Below the pieces are notes generated by a model that was given only the letters and a program-made list of their open reading frames with translations, was not told the DNA's origin and searched no databases. The position numbers were made by a program, and so were the translations under genes. Of a DNA stretch of 64,000 nucleotides, positions 45,861 through 57,167 are shown piece after piece; within the stretch, counting starts at the first letter, position 1; each line of letters starts with the position of its first letter. The DNA comes from Solicoccozyma terricola (Eukaryota; Basidiomycota; Tremellomycetes; Filobasidiales; Piskurozymaceae), in the NCBI GenBank assembly GCA_001600875.1, contig BCLD01000023.1, forward strand, positions 1,807 through 65,806, written 5' to 3'.

Positions 45861-48800
45861 ATGTCTGAATACAAATTAGCGCGTACGTTCATGTCATTCG
45901 CTTTCAAACACAGCTGCCCTGCTTACCGTCGATTCCCGCCACCGTTGTTGGAATTCGCAGATCCAATAACAGGCAAGTAGTGCTATCCCCTCTTTTTAGG
46001 TCCTCAACCAAGACTGAAAGACGAACGAATGGCTATGGGAACCTGACGGTCTTGGCATGTTGGTTAGACGAACAGACGGTCATTCTTCACCCCGACGCCC
46101 TGCAATTTATTCTCAATCTTCATGCTAGATTCGATCACAGACGACAAGCTGTAAGTTTATCACTGTCTCGTTCCTGCCGTCGATGCGATTCGCCATTCTT
46201 CTCATTTTCTTTCTCTCTCTTTCCGTCTCTCCCTCTTTCTCTCTTTCTCTCTCTCTCTCGCTGTGTCTCTGTGTCTCTTCTTTCTCTTTATTTTACAGCT
46301 TCTCCAAACCCGAAAGGATCTTCAAGCGGAATGGGATTCCGGTTCCCTTCCCGGAACGTCGGAAGAAACGAAATATATACGGGACGATCCAGATTGGAAG
46401 TGCGCCGATCCGAGTAAATCCCCGGCCCGTTGTCTCTACCCGACACGATGAATGGTAACCTCCCCCTTTCCCCTTGATCCAGCACCTAGACTATCGGACC
46501 GGCGTGTTGAGTTGACGGGAACATGCGACGCAAAAATGTTGATTGATGCGTCGAATAGGTGGGTGACAGACAGGGAATCATTCGCTTTCCGCGAGCTGAT
46601 GCCGATTTTCTTGTTATCTTGTGTCGCCCACTGGTCATCCTCCAGCGGTGCCAAAGGATATCTAGCGGATTTAGAAGGCAGGTCTTGCCATAAAGGTCAT
46701 CTTCTACTGCAGAACTAATGCGATACATTGCACCGGGTCAGACAATCATCCACCGCTTTGGCAGAAAACTATGGCGTCCCAGATCAGCCTTTATCAAGCT
46801 ACTAGGGGCAAGCTATCCTACAAGGATTCAAGTGGCAACATAATTTGTATCAACAATACGCCGACGGCGGCTGTTATTCATCTGAGGCCTCGGGGTCTGC
46901 ACATGGACGAACCTGGCATTCTGATATCGGGTATAGCGGTTTCCGCCTCCTTGCTAGATTTCGGCCTCTACTTCTACCATAATGCAAAGGAACTCATTAA
47001 CAATGGTGTCGGCCCTTACTTCTACCTGGCGAAGTTGGAGCACCATCTGGAAGCACGGTGGTGGAATGACGTCTTCTCCTATTCTGAACAGGCGCTACGG
47101 ATTCCACCTGGGAGCATCCGAGCTACGGTCATGATCGAGACCTTCCCAGCGATTTTCCATGTAGAGGAAATATTATATGAGCTCAAAGATCGTTGTGCGG
47201 GTCTGATCGCGAGCCGATGTATGTAACCGATGTGACTCTGATTTCCTCAGAAGGGGGCCATTGTACTGACATCTTCAATTCGCCCCACGTCAGGGGATTG
47301 TGAGTCGACCGCGACCTAATCTAATCACGGTGCATCGGCATCGATAACATTCTCGAGGGCTCCCACAGACGTCTTCTCTCTGATCAAGACGCTACGCAAG
47401 CATCCCGACTGGGTTATGCCGGACAAAGCCGCTCTCGCTACACGGCCAGGGACATTCTTGACCGCTCAAATGATGACCGTCTTGCGGGTCTGTCATAAGT
47501 GCGTTGACTTTTTCGCATGGACAACAAGTCAATGATAAAGGTGATGCGAGCCGCTGACATACGTGCCCGAAACGGCAACAGGAGGAATGTCATTGCCATG
47601 GGCAACATGTCTTCACAACTTCCCATCGGGCACGAAACCGAGCTCAACAGCATCAGGGAAGCGATCCATAGAGACAAGGTGTGGGATGCGCGACAGGGGT
47701 ATGATGGAACTTGGTTGGCCTCTCCGGCTTTTGTCTCAATAGCTTTGGAGGCTTACGCATCCATTGTAACTGGAGACAATCAGGTATGTTGGGGCCTAAG
47801 CTTTGTTTCTGAGCGGTTGTTCTCAAAGATTGCATACTGTCTGCCGCGATTTCAGAGATCCCGAATGCGCGACGATATTCGGTACACCGATTCGGATCTC
47901 CTTTGTAGAAGATTCCCTGGAGAAACTACGGAGCAAGGCGTAAGTCAGGCGGCGTTCTATGCGCTGAAGTACATCGCAAATTGGTTGGATGGTACGGCGC
48001 TTGTCTCTATCAAGGTGATTACTCATTCCGTAGCCTGCTAGATCGTGTAGCAGGATGGAATAGCTAATTTCCAACGAAACCGATGTAGGGTTGCACTGAA
48101 GATGCCGCCGCTGCGGAACTAGCTAGATCAATGCTGTGGCAATGGGTGTACGTGGAATTTTTCTGATTGGCTTGCAGAGTTTACGTTTAATATGGGTGCA
48201 ACCCCCCCCCCCCCCTCTACCTACCCTAGGCATTACGGCACAATCGCAACATCAGGTCGAAAGATTACCACAGAATATGTCGAAGGAGTACTGCAACAGG
48301 AAGCGCTTGCTGTCAAAGGACAACAACCTGAGCTTCAGGCCCAAACGGACGTCGCCGTTGCCTACGTGATGCGGGTCGTCTGCCAAGACCTGATCGACAG
48401 CCATCTGACTGCAAGTCTACAGCTTTACTCCTTTCTCCGTCCACATGCACTGACGGTCACCCAAACAAATCCGTAGATCGATCTGGTGCCTCAGCTGGAA
48501 TCTTTCGCAGCGGACAAGATTGCCAAGGCTTCCGCATTCAACTCGACACCGAAACAGTTCTGGGTCATTGGATACCCCATCGCCCAGTCAAAGTCACCGA
48601 TGATTCACAATACTGGCTACAGTGTAACGGGGTTGCCACACAGGTATTCGATTCACGAAATTCCACAGCTCAATGAAGACATTCCCGGCATGCTCAACGA
48701 CCCGTACGTCCCCNCCCCCCCNCCCNCCCNNNNCNCNCGAGTTCCTTGTCTGGCACCATGCGCGATACCAGCTTACCCGCCGGGATAATCGTACAGACAT

Positions 48801-49669
48801 TTCGGGGGAGCAGCTATTACCATGCCCTTCAAGGTACCGATAATGCATTATCTTCAAGATCTGACGCCTGCGGCTAAGGTTCTGGGGGCAGTAAACACAG
48901 TGATACCCACCACTAATGCTCATGGAAAACGAATCCTCTTAGGCGATAATACTGACTGGGTGAGTTTCTTGACGCCTGTCTAGTCAACGATCCCAATCAC
49001 AAACTTATTGTTTGAGTCTCAGCTCGGCATATACAATGTCCTCTTGAAGGATTTGAGGGCGGAACATAAGCTGGCGGCGGACTCCACGGGCATGGTCATT
49101 GGCGCTGGTGGAGCGGCACGCGGCGGGAGTGAGTCCGCATCCGACGATGCTCGAGGGAGGAGAGTCTCGTTGACCTTATCTTCTGGATCATTTCAGTATA
49201 CGCACTGAGACAGCTCGGCATCAAGCACGTCTACGTATTCAATCGAACCCGCTCCAAGGTAGACGATCTGATTGCCGACTTTCAAGACTACGACGTGACC
49301 ATCATTGAAGTTCACTCGCTTGATGCACTCGTTTTCACTCGAGGACCTCCTATCTTTGTGATCGGGACCGTTCCCGCGAAAGGAACAGCATTGCCTGGAA
49401 CCTTGGCAGAGGATGGGTCAGTCATACTTAGCCATGACATTTTCAGCCGACCGCAGGGCGGGGTGATGTTGGACATGGCGTATCTCCCTAAACGCACTCC
49501 GTTGATACAGATGGCCGAAGAGGCGCAAGGTTGGGGCGTCAATCCAGGCATCATGGTGCTTCTTCAACAAGCCTATGCTCAATTCAAACTATGGACGGGT
49601 GTGTCGCCACCTGAAGCCGCAATGGCAAAGGCTACACTCGAGCAATACGAAAAGGATGTCTCTGGTTAA
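45861..49669 (+). CDS. Malate synthase-shikimate dehydrogenase fusion protein
   Basis: The malate synthase part condenses glyoxylate and acetyl-CoA. It shows [58 protein letters not shown] with the catalytic Arg, [16 protein letters not shown] and [20 protein letters not shown]. After a 6-nt exon that restores SRWDYVFSLIK come [36 protein letters not shown] with the catalytic Asp, and [18 protein letters not shown]. Spliced across 48411-48476 the frame continues [15 protein letters not shown] into an AroE domain: [28 protein letters not shown] with the catalytic Lys, [32 protein letters not shown] and [11 protein letters not shown], ending at 49669. The AroE part has no ATG before its substrate-binding motif, so it depends on the fusion. 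Exons before about 46060 are uncertain (a frame disagreement near 46000-46070). I know of no described fusion of this kind. Confidence 0.8.
46189..46300. repeat. CT-rich low-complexity intron stretch
   Basis: TTTCTCTCTC-type repeats fill much of the intron between two malate synthase exons (HRRQA and [12 protein letters not shown]). Confidence 0.7.
47294..47299 (+). other. 6-nt microexon of the malate synthase region
   Basis: GGGATT lies between an acceptor (GTCAG) and a donor (GTGAGT). With the upstream exon ending at 47218 and the next starting at 47369 it yields SRWDYVFSLIK, exactly the conserved RWDYIFS segment of malate synthases. Without it the W-D pair is lost. Confidence 0.75.
48202..48215. 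repeat. Poly-C tract (14 nt) before a 3' splice site
   Basis: The run lies in the malate synthase intron that ends CCCTAG before HYGTIATSG. Confidence 0.7.
48411..48476 (+). other. GC-AG intron joining malate synthase to shikimate dehydrogenase
   Basis: The donor is GCAAGT, the consensus of rare GC-AG introns. A CTGAC branch-like sequence lies near 48450 and the acceptor is CCGTAG. The intron is 66 nt, phase 0, and both flanking exons are in one frame. Its last codon is an in-frame TAG, so retention ends the protein after malate synthase with a short extra tail. Confidence 0.7.
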
Positions 49670-50106
49670 AAATTGTCCCTCGTTGCAGTTGTAAAGAACA
49701 GGTTTTGAGATTTTGTGCATCCATAACAATCCTACTGAAGGGACAGTCTTTCCCACTTTGAGACGATGACAGACTCTCAGTTTGGTCGTTTGGTCGCTTG
49801 GTACGTTTGGCCTGGGTATTGGGACATTGATGTTGGACGATGTAGTTCATCCGCAGCAAAGTAATAATTGTTCAGGAGACTGCCTCGCATCTTCCTCATC
49901 GACACAATGGTTCGCACCTAGCAGGTGACTTCACTTTTTGTCTGAGTCTCACTGGCAACAAGTGAAGATCTGATTTGAGCTTGGAAGCGGCAACGTTTTG
50001 CTTGTTGCGGATCCCAAGTCAGTCATCAAACAAATGGTTTGAACCTTCCATGGTTTATTGCAATGCCCTGAGACAACTTTACAACGCTCTAGCAACAAGG
50101 CGTGCG

Positions 50107-51006
50107 CTACGTGCATGACGATGACTCGCCAGCTTCTTTCACTTCCTGAGCCCTCTTTACCGCCAAACGCAGGGCTAGTTCGTAACCCTGAGACAAGCGC
50201 AACGATGAAATACAATGTGACCAAAGTCAGAAAAATGCTTGCTCTTTTGCGTGAGATGAGGAAGGGAAAAAAAGAAACCCCCAAATCTCACAAAGATCCC
50301 TGCGCCCACGATTGTCCCTTTGCAAACCGGACCCACGCAACTATGTTGCCTCCACTCCTCACGGGTGTGCAGATTTGCGATGTGAATCTCGATGACTGGA
50401 GTGGGTGTGGCTGCGATAGCGTCGTGTAGAGCCCAGCTGTAGTGGGTGTATGCGCCTGGATTGAAAACAACGCCAGCCAGACAGCGGGAGTAGTGAATGT
50501 ATTCCACCAGCTCCCCCTCAATGTTGCTTTGGGCACATATCCTGCGAATGTCCGGTGGTGTAAGTGCGACCGATATGTATTCTCAGCAGCTATGGCTTAC
50601 ACTTTGACGCCGAGCTCCTTGCCCAGCTTGACGACCATCTCCTCCATCTCTTTCAACGTCGTCGTTCCATACCTGAAGAACCGTTCCAAGTGGTTAGGGG
50701 TTGACGGATGAATGAAGAAGCATAACAGGCGTGATCAGCCGGGGTTCATCAATCACAGTAGAGGGGAGAGATGTACTGCTTTGGATCCCGATGGCCAAAC
50801 AGGTTGTGATTCACGGAATGTAACAATAGAAACGTGTTGTGATCCTTGGGTTTACGGAATCCATCTTCAGGATCCACACGAGGTGGGAGTCGTTCATACT
50901 GTGTTTGTGGACGAATGTAGCGATTAGCAGAGAGACCGGAAAAGACGGCAGGTCTATTGCAGGGCATCATAGAACACAGTCGAACGTGCAAAGGACTCAC
51001 AGACAT
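50107..51006 (-). CDS. qutE: Type II (catabolic) 3-dehydroquinase
   Basis: The enzyme dehydrates 3-dehydroquinate to 3-dehydroshikimate in the catabolic quinate pathway. The start ATG (complement of 51004-51006) codes only two residues before a GTGAGT intron. The next exon reads DHNTFLLLHSVNHNLFGHRD, with the active-site Arg, then PKQYGTTTLKEMEEMV carrying the catalytic Tyr across a second intron. Further exons give QSNIEGELVEYIHYS, LAGVVFNPGAYTHYSWALHD and VIEIHIANLHTREEWRQHS, with the catalytic His and the lid residues. The last exon ends at the complement of 50107-50109 (GYELALRLAVKRAQEVKEAG). Length is about 155 aa, normal for QutE/Qa-2. The usual GPNLN near the start is altered to SVNHN. 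It is co-oriented with the AroE-like gene upstream. Confidence 0.87.
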
Positions 51007-51059
51007 GTCAAATAGCAACAGCGCTTACACAATGTAGTCAACCCGTTCAATTGCCAAGT

Positions 51060-51860
51060 ATATCAGCGTCGACCCGGTGCAGTGTTGCTCTGATATTCGC
51101 GGGCGGCACGACGAAACAAGGAACCCTGCCGGAAAATCGTTTCCCCGCAGCAGCAACGGGGAATAAACTGAGTGATGGATCGTTCGCCACAGCGCCGATG
51201 GCCACCGGTATCACTTGGGTGGTTGTCTCTGCCCATGCTTACGGAATACATGCGTTGCACGATCAAACCGACCATACCTCTAGCTGGCTGTGCTTCCCCC
51301 TTCAACTCTACAAATCCTGCTTTTGAAAGACGATTGGGCACCCTGCAGCGCCACCTCCTTTCTCGGTTTGGGACTAGTCGAGTAAATCCAATCCATCGTG
51401 TATAATAGTCACTGGGAAGGGTCTACAGTCCCGACCGTGATACCTAACACAGACCAATTCATATCGAAGCAGAACTGGTTGATCCGGTGGTAAGAAAGCC
51501 CCTGCAACAGCATAGAAAATAAGACCACAGGATTGGAGCCGAAAGTCACGACGAAAGGTCCCTCCAACCGAACTTTGATAGGTAACAATCTGCGTCTTTG
51601 CCCTGCTGCAAGTGCAACCTCTGCAGCGTTCCACACTGTCTTCCTCTCGATCCTTCACCCCGGTTCGATCCGCGCGTTCTTAGCACCATCGCTCACTGCT
51701 CAACTACTCCAGCATCGGCGCCCGAGCCCACATGCTTCGGTGGCACTTTGGCGATATGTGCAAGTGCAGTTCAGTGGGCGAGATGCACCGTGCTTGGCGA
51801 CGGCGTACGGGGTTACCGTTGAATGTATATCGCATCCGGTCATGAAACAATAGTCATCAG
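51060..51860 (-). other. Minus-strand stretch with coding character, unidentified
   Basis: Several exon-like peptides occur in one order. They include LPIKVRLEGPFVVTFGSNPV followed by LSYHRINQFCFDMNW, then ARGMVGLIVQRMYS. After a GTAAGC intron come LFPVAAAGKRFSGRVPCFVV and NIRATLHRVDADI, ending at a stop near 51050. I do not recognise the family and could not find a clean start, so this may be an unannotated gene or a decaying one between dehydroquinase and an AroE-like gene. Confidence 0.35.
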
Positions 51861-52039
51861 GACCTGGGTCAATAACACTATTTTAAGGTACAATCACCTA
51901 CGTTCAACCTTTGTCAAACAACAATGATTGCCTGGGGAGGTTTTCTAACAGGTGAATTCTCGGCGTAACACTCTATCCGTAATCCTTGGGAATATGCGAT
52001 CACGTCTACGTCATAACATCACCCTGCTTGGCAAGTTCT

Positions 52040-53520
52040 TTACATCTCTGGGGGTTCCATATTTGTCCTACTGTCCATCGCCACTTGGTTCCTCACGATC
52101 TCAAATACCTCCTTGACCGGTAAGTCTGACTCGTCGCATTCGAGCCACAATTTCTGTTGCTATTCGTCGAAAATAACAAAAAAAGCCCAAAAAAAAAAAA
52201 GAAAGAAATCAGTCACGGCTGCAATGTTAGAACGGGACGGATTGCTCACTTCGATTCCTTGCCATATCATAGCGACCTCTCCCGTCACCACGGTCCAACC
52301 TGCAGTTTGGGCTATCTCCGCTATGACAGTCCATGGATGTGGAAAGTAGCACATCTCGAGGATCACACCCTTCTCTGTCTTGTTTCTATTGTGGGTGGTG
52401 GAAGACATGTTAAGCAGCTCAGCCAACATCCTTCTTCTTTCCCTTTCGTACATCAGCTCACAATATGACCTCTAAGACCTGCCGAACTCTAATCTCCCCT
52501 TCGTTCTTGGGCGGGAATGACGGTACCGCGCTGACGATATAGCCTGCATCCAGGAGATTCTTGTCAATTATTGGGCTGCAAGGCCAATCTTGTCTGCCGA
52601 CCCACTGGGTGCCGGGATACTATGCGCCTGCTCAACTTCTCTTAGATGGATCAGGGTGGGATTGAATTTATGCGTCGTGGAGAAGTGTTGCTTGACGGAT
52701 GCCACTTCGTCGTCATCCCTGTTGACTATATAGATAGGGCTACAATGCAGCCATTTATGAAGACTGTTTCGGTTCAAAATCGAACCGCAATCAGCATAGC
52801 TCTCTTACGATTCGAATGTAGGTTTGCTCGCTTACGCATACACTGCAGCCCTGTGAACGATTTTGGAGAAGCGTCAATGTGACTTTGAGGTCTCCGCTTC
52901 TGCGGACGAACCTCGCCTACCTTGCTGCGCCGCCACCTCCAATGATCATTCCTGGTCGCACGCTGTCGCCAGTATGTCCAGGGGGTTTCACACCAAGAAG
53001 GGCATCTTTCACCCCAATGCAGCTGCGGAAATACTGATGAGTATTGCTTGTTGCCCTTACTTGAAACGAAAAAAGAAAACGGGAAAGGGAACGGACTCTG
53101 TGTTGTGCCCCATCAATTGACGCTTCCCGTCCGATGTCTCTTGCCAAAATACGGAATTGCAAGCCCCGATGGTTCGCCCCTCTTCAGTAGCACCATCGAG
53201 ATGATCCATGATAGCGACTTTGTACGGCCTATGGTAGTCGGGGAGAAGTGAATAGTCAGCCACGCCCACTGTTCAATGCTATATACCAAAAGAGGTTCTG
53301 ATTCTTACATGGTGACCGCAGCCCCACCAAAATCGTCAGCAGTCGTCAAGGCTAAAAACTGATCCATTCCCGAAAGGAGCTCCAGCTTGGAATACCTTCG
53401 TGGGATATTTGCCAGTTGAGTTAATTTGTTGTGAAGGAAAGGCGCGTAAGTACGTTTGAGAGGATAGCCGAAGAGGTAGGTCTGTCTCGGTTGGTTACGC
53501 TTTTCTTCTGAGATCGTCAT
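52040..53520 (-). CDS. Shikimate/quinate dehydrogenase-like protein (AroE family), copy 3
   Basis: The start is the ATG complementary to 53518-53520, and the first exon reads QTYLFGYPLKRTYAPFLHN, the substrate-binding motif. DDFGGAAVTM splices to PYKVAIMDHL, giving the catalytic Lys. An intron within GHNTD splits the catalytic Asp codon and continues CIGVKDALLGV. GMIIGGGGAARAAVYAL is the dinucleotide-binding loop, then IVNRDDDEVASVKQHF, IVSAVPSFP and VILEMCYFPHPWT. The C-terminus reads SDLPVKEVFEIVRNQVAMD and stops at the complement of 52040-52042. The family's usual Ser pair in GxSxSP is replaced by KRTYAP. NTDC, not the NTDW of the other three copies, suggests different substrate or cofactor preference. 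It is divergent from the quinate permease across about 690 bp. Confidence 0.83.
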
Positions 53521-54211
53521 TTTGCGCTTGGTAACCGAGTGGGATGTTGTGCAGCAGGCTTGTGCAAGGGGTTCCGGCGTGACACTGACACCGTATATGC
53601 ATTTCATGCTGAGCGCTTCAGACAGCTCAGTTGCGCGATATAGTTTTCCGCAACCATCCGTCCACAACCAAGGCAGCGTTGCACGAATACGCAAAATCAT
53701 ATTGCCGCAAACGATGTACCCGGACGCGGAAGCTCTAGCACCCCCAGCGAGAGATAGCAAGCTTAGTATGGATAATTCAAGCCTGGGGCCACGAAACTCA
53801 TATCAGATTTGAACCACTTACCAACGCTGCAAGTAACTGCCGCGAGGCTTGTCCGGAGTTTCCCGGCTAGACCGCTTGACCAAATGCGGACTATTGGGTT
53901 TCCGCAAGTCGGGACTCCTCACCCCTGCCTGCTGGGCCTCCGCAACCCCAGAAGTTACTGTGTGGCGGGGAGTGGGGTATAGTTTACCCACTAGACTGAT
54001 CGTCGAGTTTCAACGTCCGAGACGGGAGGCCTTCGTCCCCGCCTCATTGTCCAACAGTGGAGACTGGAATCTGCTATAATAGGGGATGTAAGCTAGGAAG
54101 TCGAGGTCCTCGAAGTATCATCACATCTTTGAACCCAAGATCCTCAAAGGGCATTCTTCCTCACTCGGAAATTTTGAGCCCGGTTACTGTTACTAATTCG
54201 TTTCGATTAAC
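53521..54211. promoter_or_regulatory. Divergent intergenic region of AroE-like gene and quinate permease
   Basis: The 691 bp contain several GCGGGACTCC/TTTCCG-like CG-rich patches near 53850-54010 but no clear repeated operator. The reading frames present look accidental. Confidence 0.4.
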
Positions 54212-56700
54212 ATGGTCGACATCGGCAAGAACGAGAGCAAGATGTTGGCTCCGCATGAAGTCTACAACTGGCGAGTATACTTCAGTGCGGCGGTGGCTGC
54301 GTTCGCAGCAGTGACGATTGGATACGATGTGCATAGCGTTAAGCCGCTGTTCCTCGTCGTCCTTCCCGTCGCTGAACTATTGTCTGCTCTTCTCACAGTC
54401 TGCATTCATCGGAGTAGGTGGCTGGTCGACGGCCTCATACTTGTTGACAATCGTTCAGACCGCTTCCTCGCAGACATCCCTCTCGCTTACCTCATTCAAG
54501 ACCGAGTTCGGGCTCCTCAAACACACTCAGGCCGAGTCCAATTTCTTGTCGGCCAACATCGTGTCGACCTTCCAAGCTGGGGCATTCTTTGGTGCATTTG
54601 CGGCGTACCCCCTGGGCTACTTCTTCGGTCGTAAATGGGGACTCTTTGTGACTGGTGTCATCTTTGTGGTAGGCAGCATCATTCAATGTTGTGCGAGCTC
54701 CAAGACCGGGCTGGGCACCATGTACGCTGGACGGATCATCGCTGGGTTTGCGATCGGAATAGCGTCGAACTTGACGGTGATTTTCCTGACCGCCTAGTCG
54801 TCCATCGAATCCGACATTGTATTGATATTGATTGCAATCAACAGCCTATGTTTGTTGCTGAAATCGCCCCACCTGCTATTCGTGGTCGGCTCATCGGTCT
54901 GTACGAGCTTTCCTGGCAGGTGAGTGCGCGGCGTTGAGCGTGCGTTCCGAGCAACTTTTCTTTACTTCCGCAATTACAACAGAGCGGGTCCGTGATTGGA
55001 TTCTGGATAAACTATGGAGGCGAGTTTTGAGGAAGCTTGATAGCCATTTTTACTGTGCTGATGTGTCTACTTGCGGTTTCAATTGCAGTGACCCAACACA
55101 TCCCCGCGTCAAATAAGGATCAATGGCTCATTGCCTTCATCGTGCAAGTTATCCCAGGGACGATCTTGACCATTGGTGCTGTGTTTATCACCGAGTCTCC
55201 CCGCTACCGTACGTCCCCATCCTCTCCATGTCCCGGCGTCCACTTGAGCTAATCCGTAGCCGCCAACGCCAATAGTCGCGTCGCGCAACCGCAACACCAA
55301 GGCTCTCCGGAACCTGTGTTACCTCCGAAATCTGCCTGTGGAGCACCCATACATCCAAGAAGAGTTTTCCGACATTTGTACGTCTCTTGAGCGGGACAGA
55401 GAGCGCGCTGGTGCGGGCTTCTGGGCACCGTTCAAGGGCGTATTCTTGCACAAGTCACTGGTCAAAAGAGTCGGCATTGCGGTGTCGCTCTTTGCTTGGC
55501 AGAACGGTACTGGTATCAATGCCATCAACTACTACTCGTGAGTCTGGCCCAGCTGTTTGTTGTTCTACTCTTCCGACCCGCCGGCCTGCGAACGGTGTGT
55601 GTGCTGAGATCCCCGGGGCGGCCCGGCCCATTCCAGACCGTCCATTTTCAAAAGCATTGGTGTTACCGGGACCAGTACGTCACTTCTCACGACTGGTGTG
55701 TTCGGTCTTATCAAGTTCATGGCCTCGCTCGTTTGGCTTCTTTACTTGGTTGACCGAGTTGGAAGGAGGAGTCTGCTCATGGCAGGGTCCCTCGGTGGCG
55801 CGATTTGCATGTACTACATTGGAGCCTACATCAAGATTGCCGACCCCGTGCATCATGTCACGGCCAAGCTTTCCAGCGCTGGAATATCGGCAATGGCGTT
55901 CTTCTACCTTTGGACGAGTGAGTGCCGCCGCAGCGCCCAATGGTCGTCTGCAAGGGCTACACATTCTCACAGCTTGTTCTGTTGCGATTCTACAGTCTGT
56001 TATGGACCGTCTTGGAACGGGACGCCTTGGGTGAGTTCAATTTTTTGATTGTTGCGTGAACCTTTTTTCTTGAAACGCGTGACTGAGCCCGCGGGCGGTG
56101 ACCTCTTGACCACCCGTTGCCAGGTATTTGGATCTGAATCATTTGAAAACGCCGTTCGTCCAGCAACGCAATGCGTTGTCTCTGCCTCGAACTGGCTCTT
56201 TGGGTTCATTATTGCACGTTTCACTCCTAACATGTTCGCCGTGAGTTAGTTTGCGACGAGCGGGGTGGGGGTTCCTACAAGTCCAAGATGCTGATGATAT
56301 AACGAACGCTGTGGACTCTAAAAGGCAATGGGATACGGGGTCTATATGCTTTTCGCTACTCTCATGATCTTGTCCATCTTCTACGTCTACGTAAGTGGTG
56401 CTGTTATGAGACGGACGGGCTCGTAACGGAAGCCAAACTGACTGACCCTGTTAATGACCTCGACAGTTCATCGTCCCGGAGACCAAGGGCATTCCTCTCG
56501 AGCGAATGAACGAGCTCTTTGGCCCGGGTATCAAACCATGGAAGGCATATGGCATCATTATGGAACGCCTGAGGGTCGAGCACGCAGAGACGCAGGCGCA
56601 GGTGCAGGTGCAGGTGCAGGCGCAACACGACGACAACGCGGCGCGCATCGGGAATTCATTGGACGGCAAGGCCGAAGAGGCTCAAATCGAGTCGGTGTAG
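54212..56700 (+). CDS. qutD: Quinate permease (MFS)
   Basis: A proton-coupled plasma-membrane importer of quinate. ATG 54212 gives EVYNWRVYFSAAVAAFAAVT then GYDSAFIGVSLSLTSFKTEF after splicing. Further motifs are FFGAFAAYPLGYFFGRKWGL, AGRIIAGFAIGIASNL, PMFVAEIAPPAIRGRLIGLY, FITESPRY, FAWQNGTGINAINYYSP, LVDRVGRRSLLMAGSLGG and GSESFENAVRPATQCVVSAS. The last is followed by NWLFGFIIARFTPNMFA and by VPETKGIPLERMNELFGPGI. These are the QutD/Qa-y signatures (PETKGIPLE, ASNWLFGFIIARFTP), with twelve helices. The C-terminus has a QVQVQVQAQ-rich tail. Many short introns interrupt the gene. It lies just upstream of, and in the same orientation as, the QutR-like gene. Confidence 0.88.
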
Positions 56701-56971
56701 GTAGGAACTAGTCATCGTATCGGGATGACTGCCGCCGAGTCAGTTGGACTTGGAGCGAGGATAGTAAAGGAGTCAGTTCGGTGGTCAGGAGGTCCAGGTT
56801 GTTCTAGTGTGAAATGGGAGATGTAATGAGAAATCTTTAGCGTTCTCGGTTGTCCTAGTTTGCCAGTTTTCCAACGAACATTGGACATCGTCCCCTGAAC
56901 GTAGCCTGAACCACTGAGCGAGCTGTTGTTTGTCGAACCAGGGACAGGGACCGCTGCCCGGGGGGGCGAAC

Positions 56972-57091
56972 CCGCGGTGTGGTTTACGTAATCATTTCTC
57001 CTTTTTGAGGGAACCGCGGTACGGAATTACGTAAGCAATATATTCCCTCAGCCCCACCGCGGTGCGGGACCGCGGTGACGGGGTTACGTAA
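56972..57091 (+). promoter_or_regulatory. Operator-like array: four CCGCGG and three TTACGTAA sites upstream of the QutR-like gene
   Basis: CCGCGG occurs at 56972, 57014, 57057 and 57070. TTACGTAA occurs at 56984, 57027 and 57084. Three composite units (CCGCGG, 6-8 nt, TTACGTAA) lie 77-190 bp before the ATG at 57168. CCGCGG joins CCG and CGG half-sites as for zinc-cluster dimers, and TTACGTAA is a bZIP (Yap/CREB-like) type site. Binding is inferred, but the spacing regularity is seen directly. Confidence 0.7.
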
Positions 57092-57167
57092 TCCCCCCCA
57101 ATCTCTCTCCGTGCAGCAAGCACTACTGCCGCAGCGACGCTGTCACCACCACCACCACTCCCACTCC

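Noticed and set aside
48486..49669. Shikimate dehydrogenase as a separate gene starting at 48486
   Set aside because: The codon there is GTG, a TAG lies just upstream, and the first ATG would delete the substrate-binding motif.
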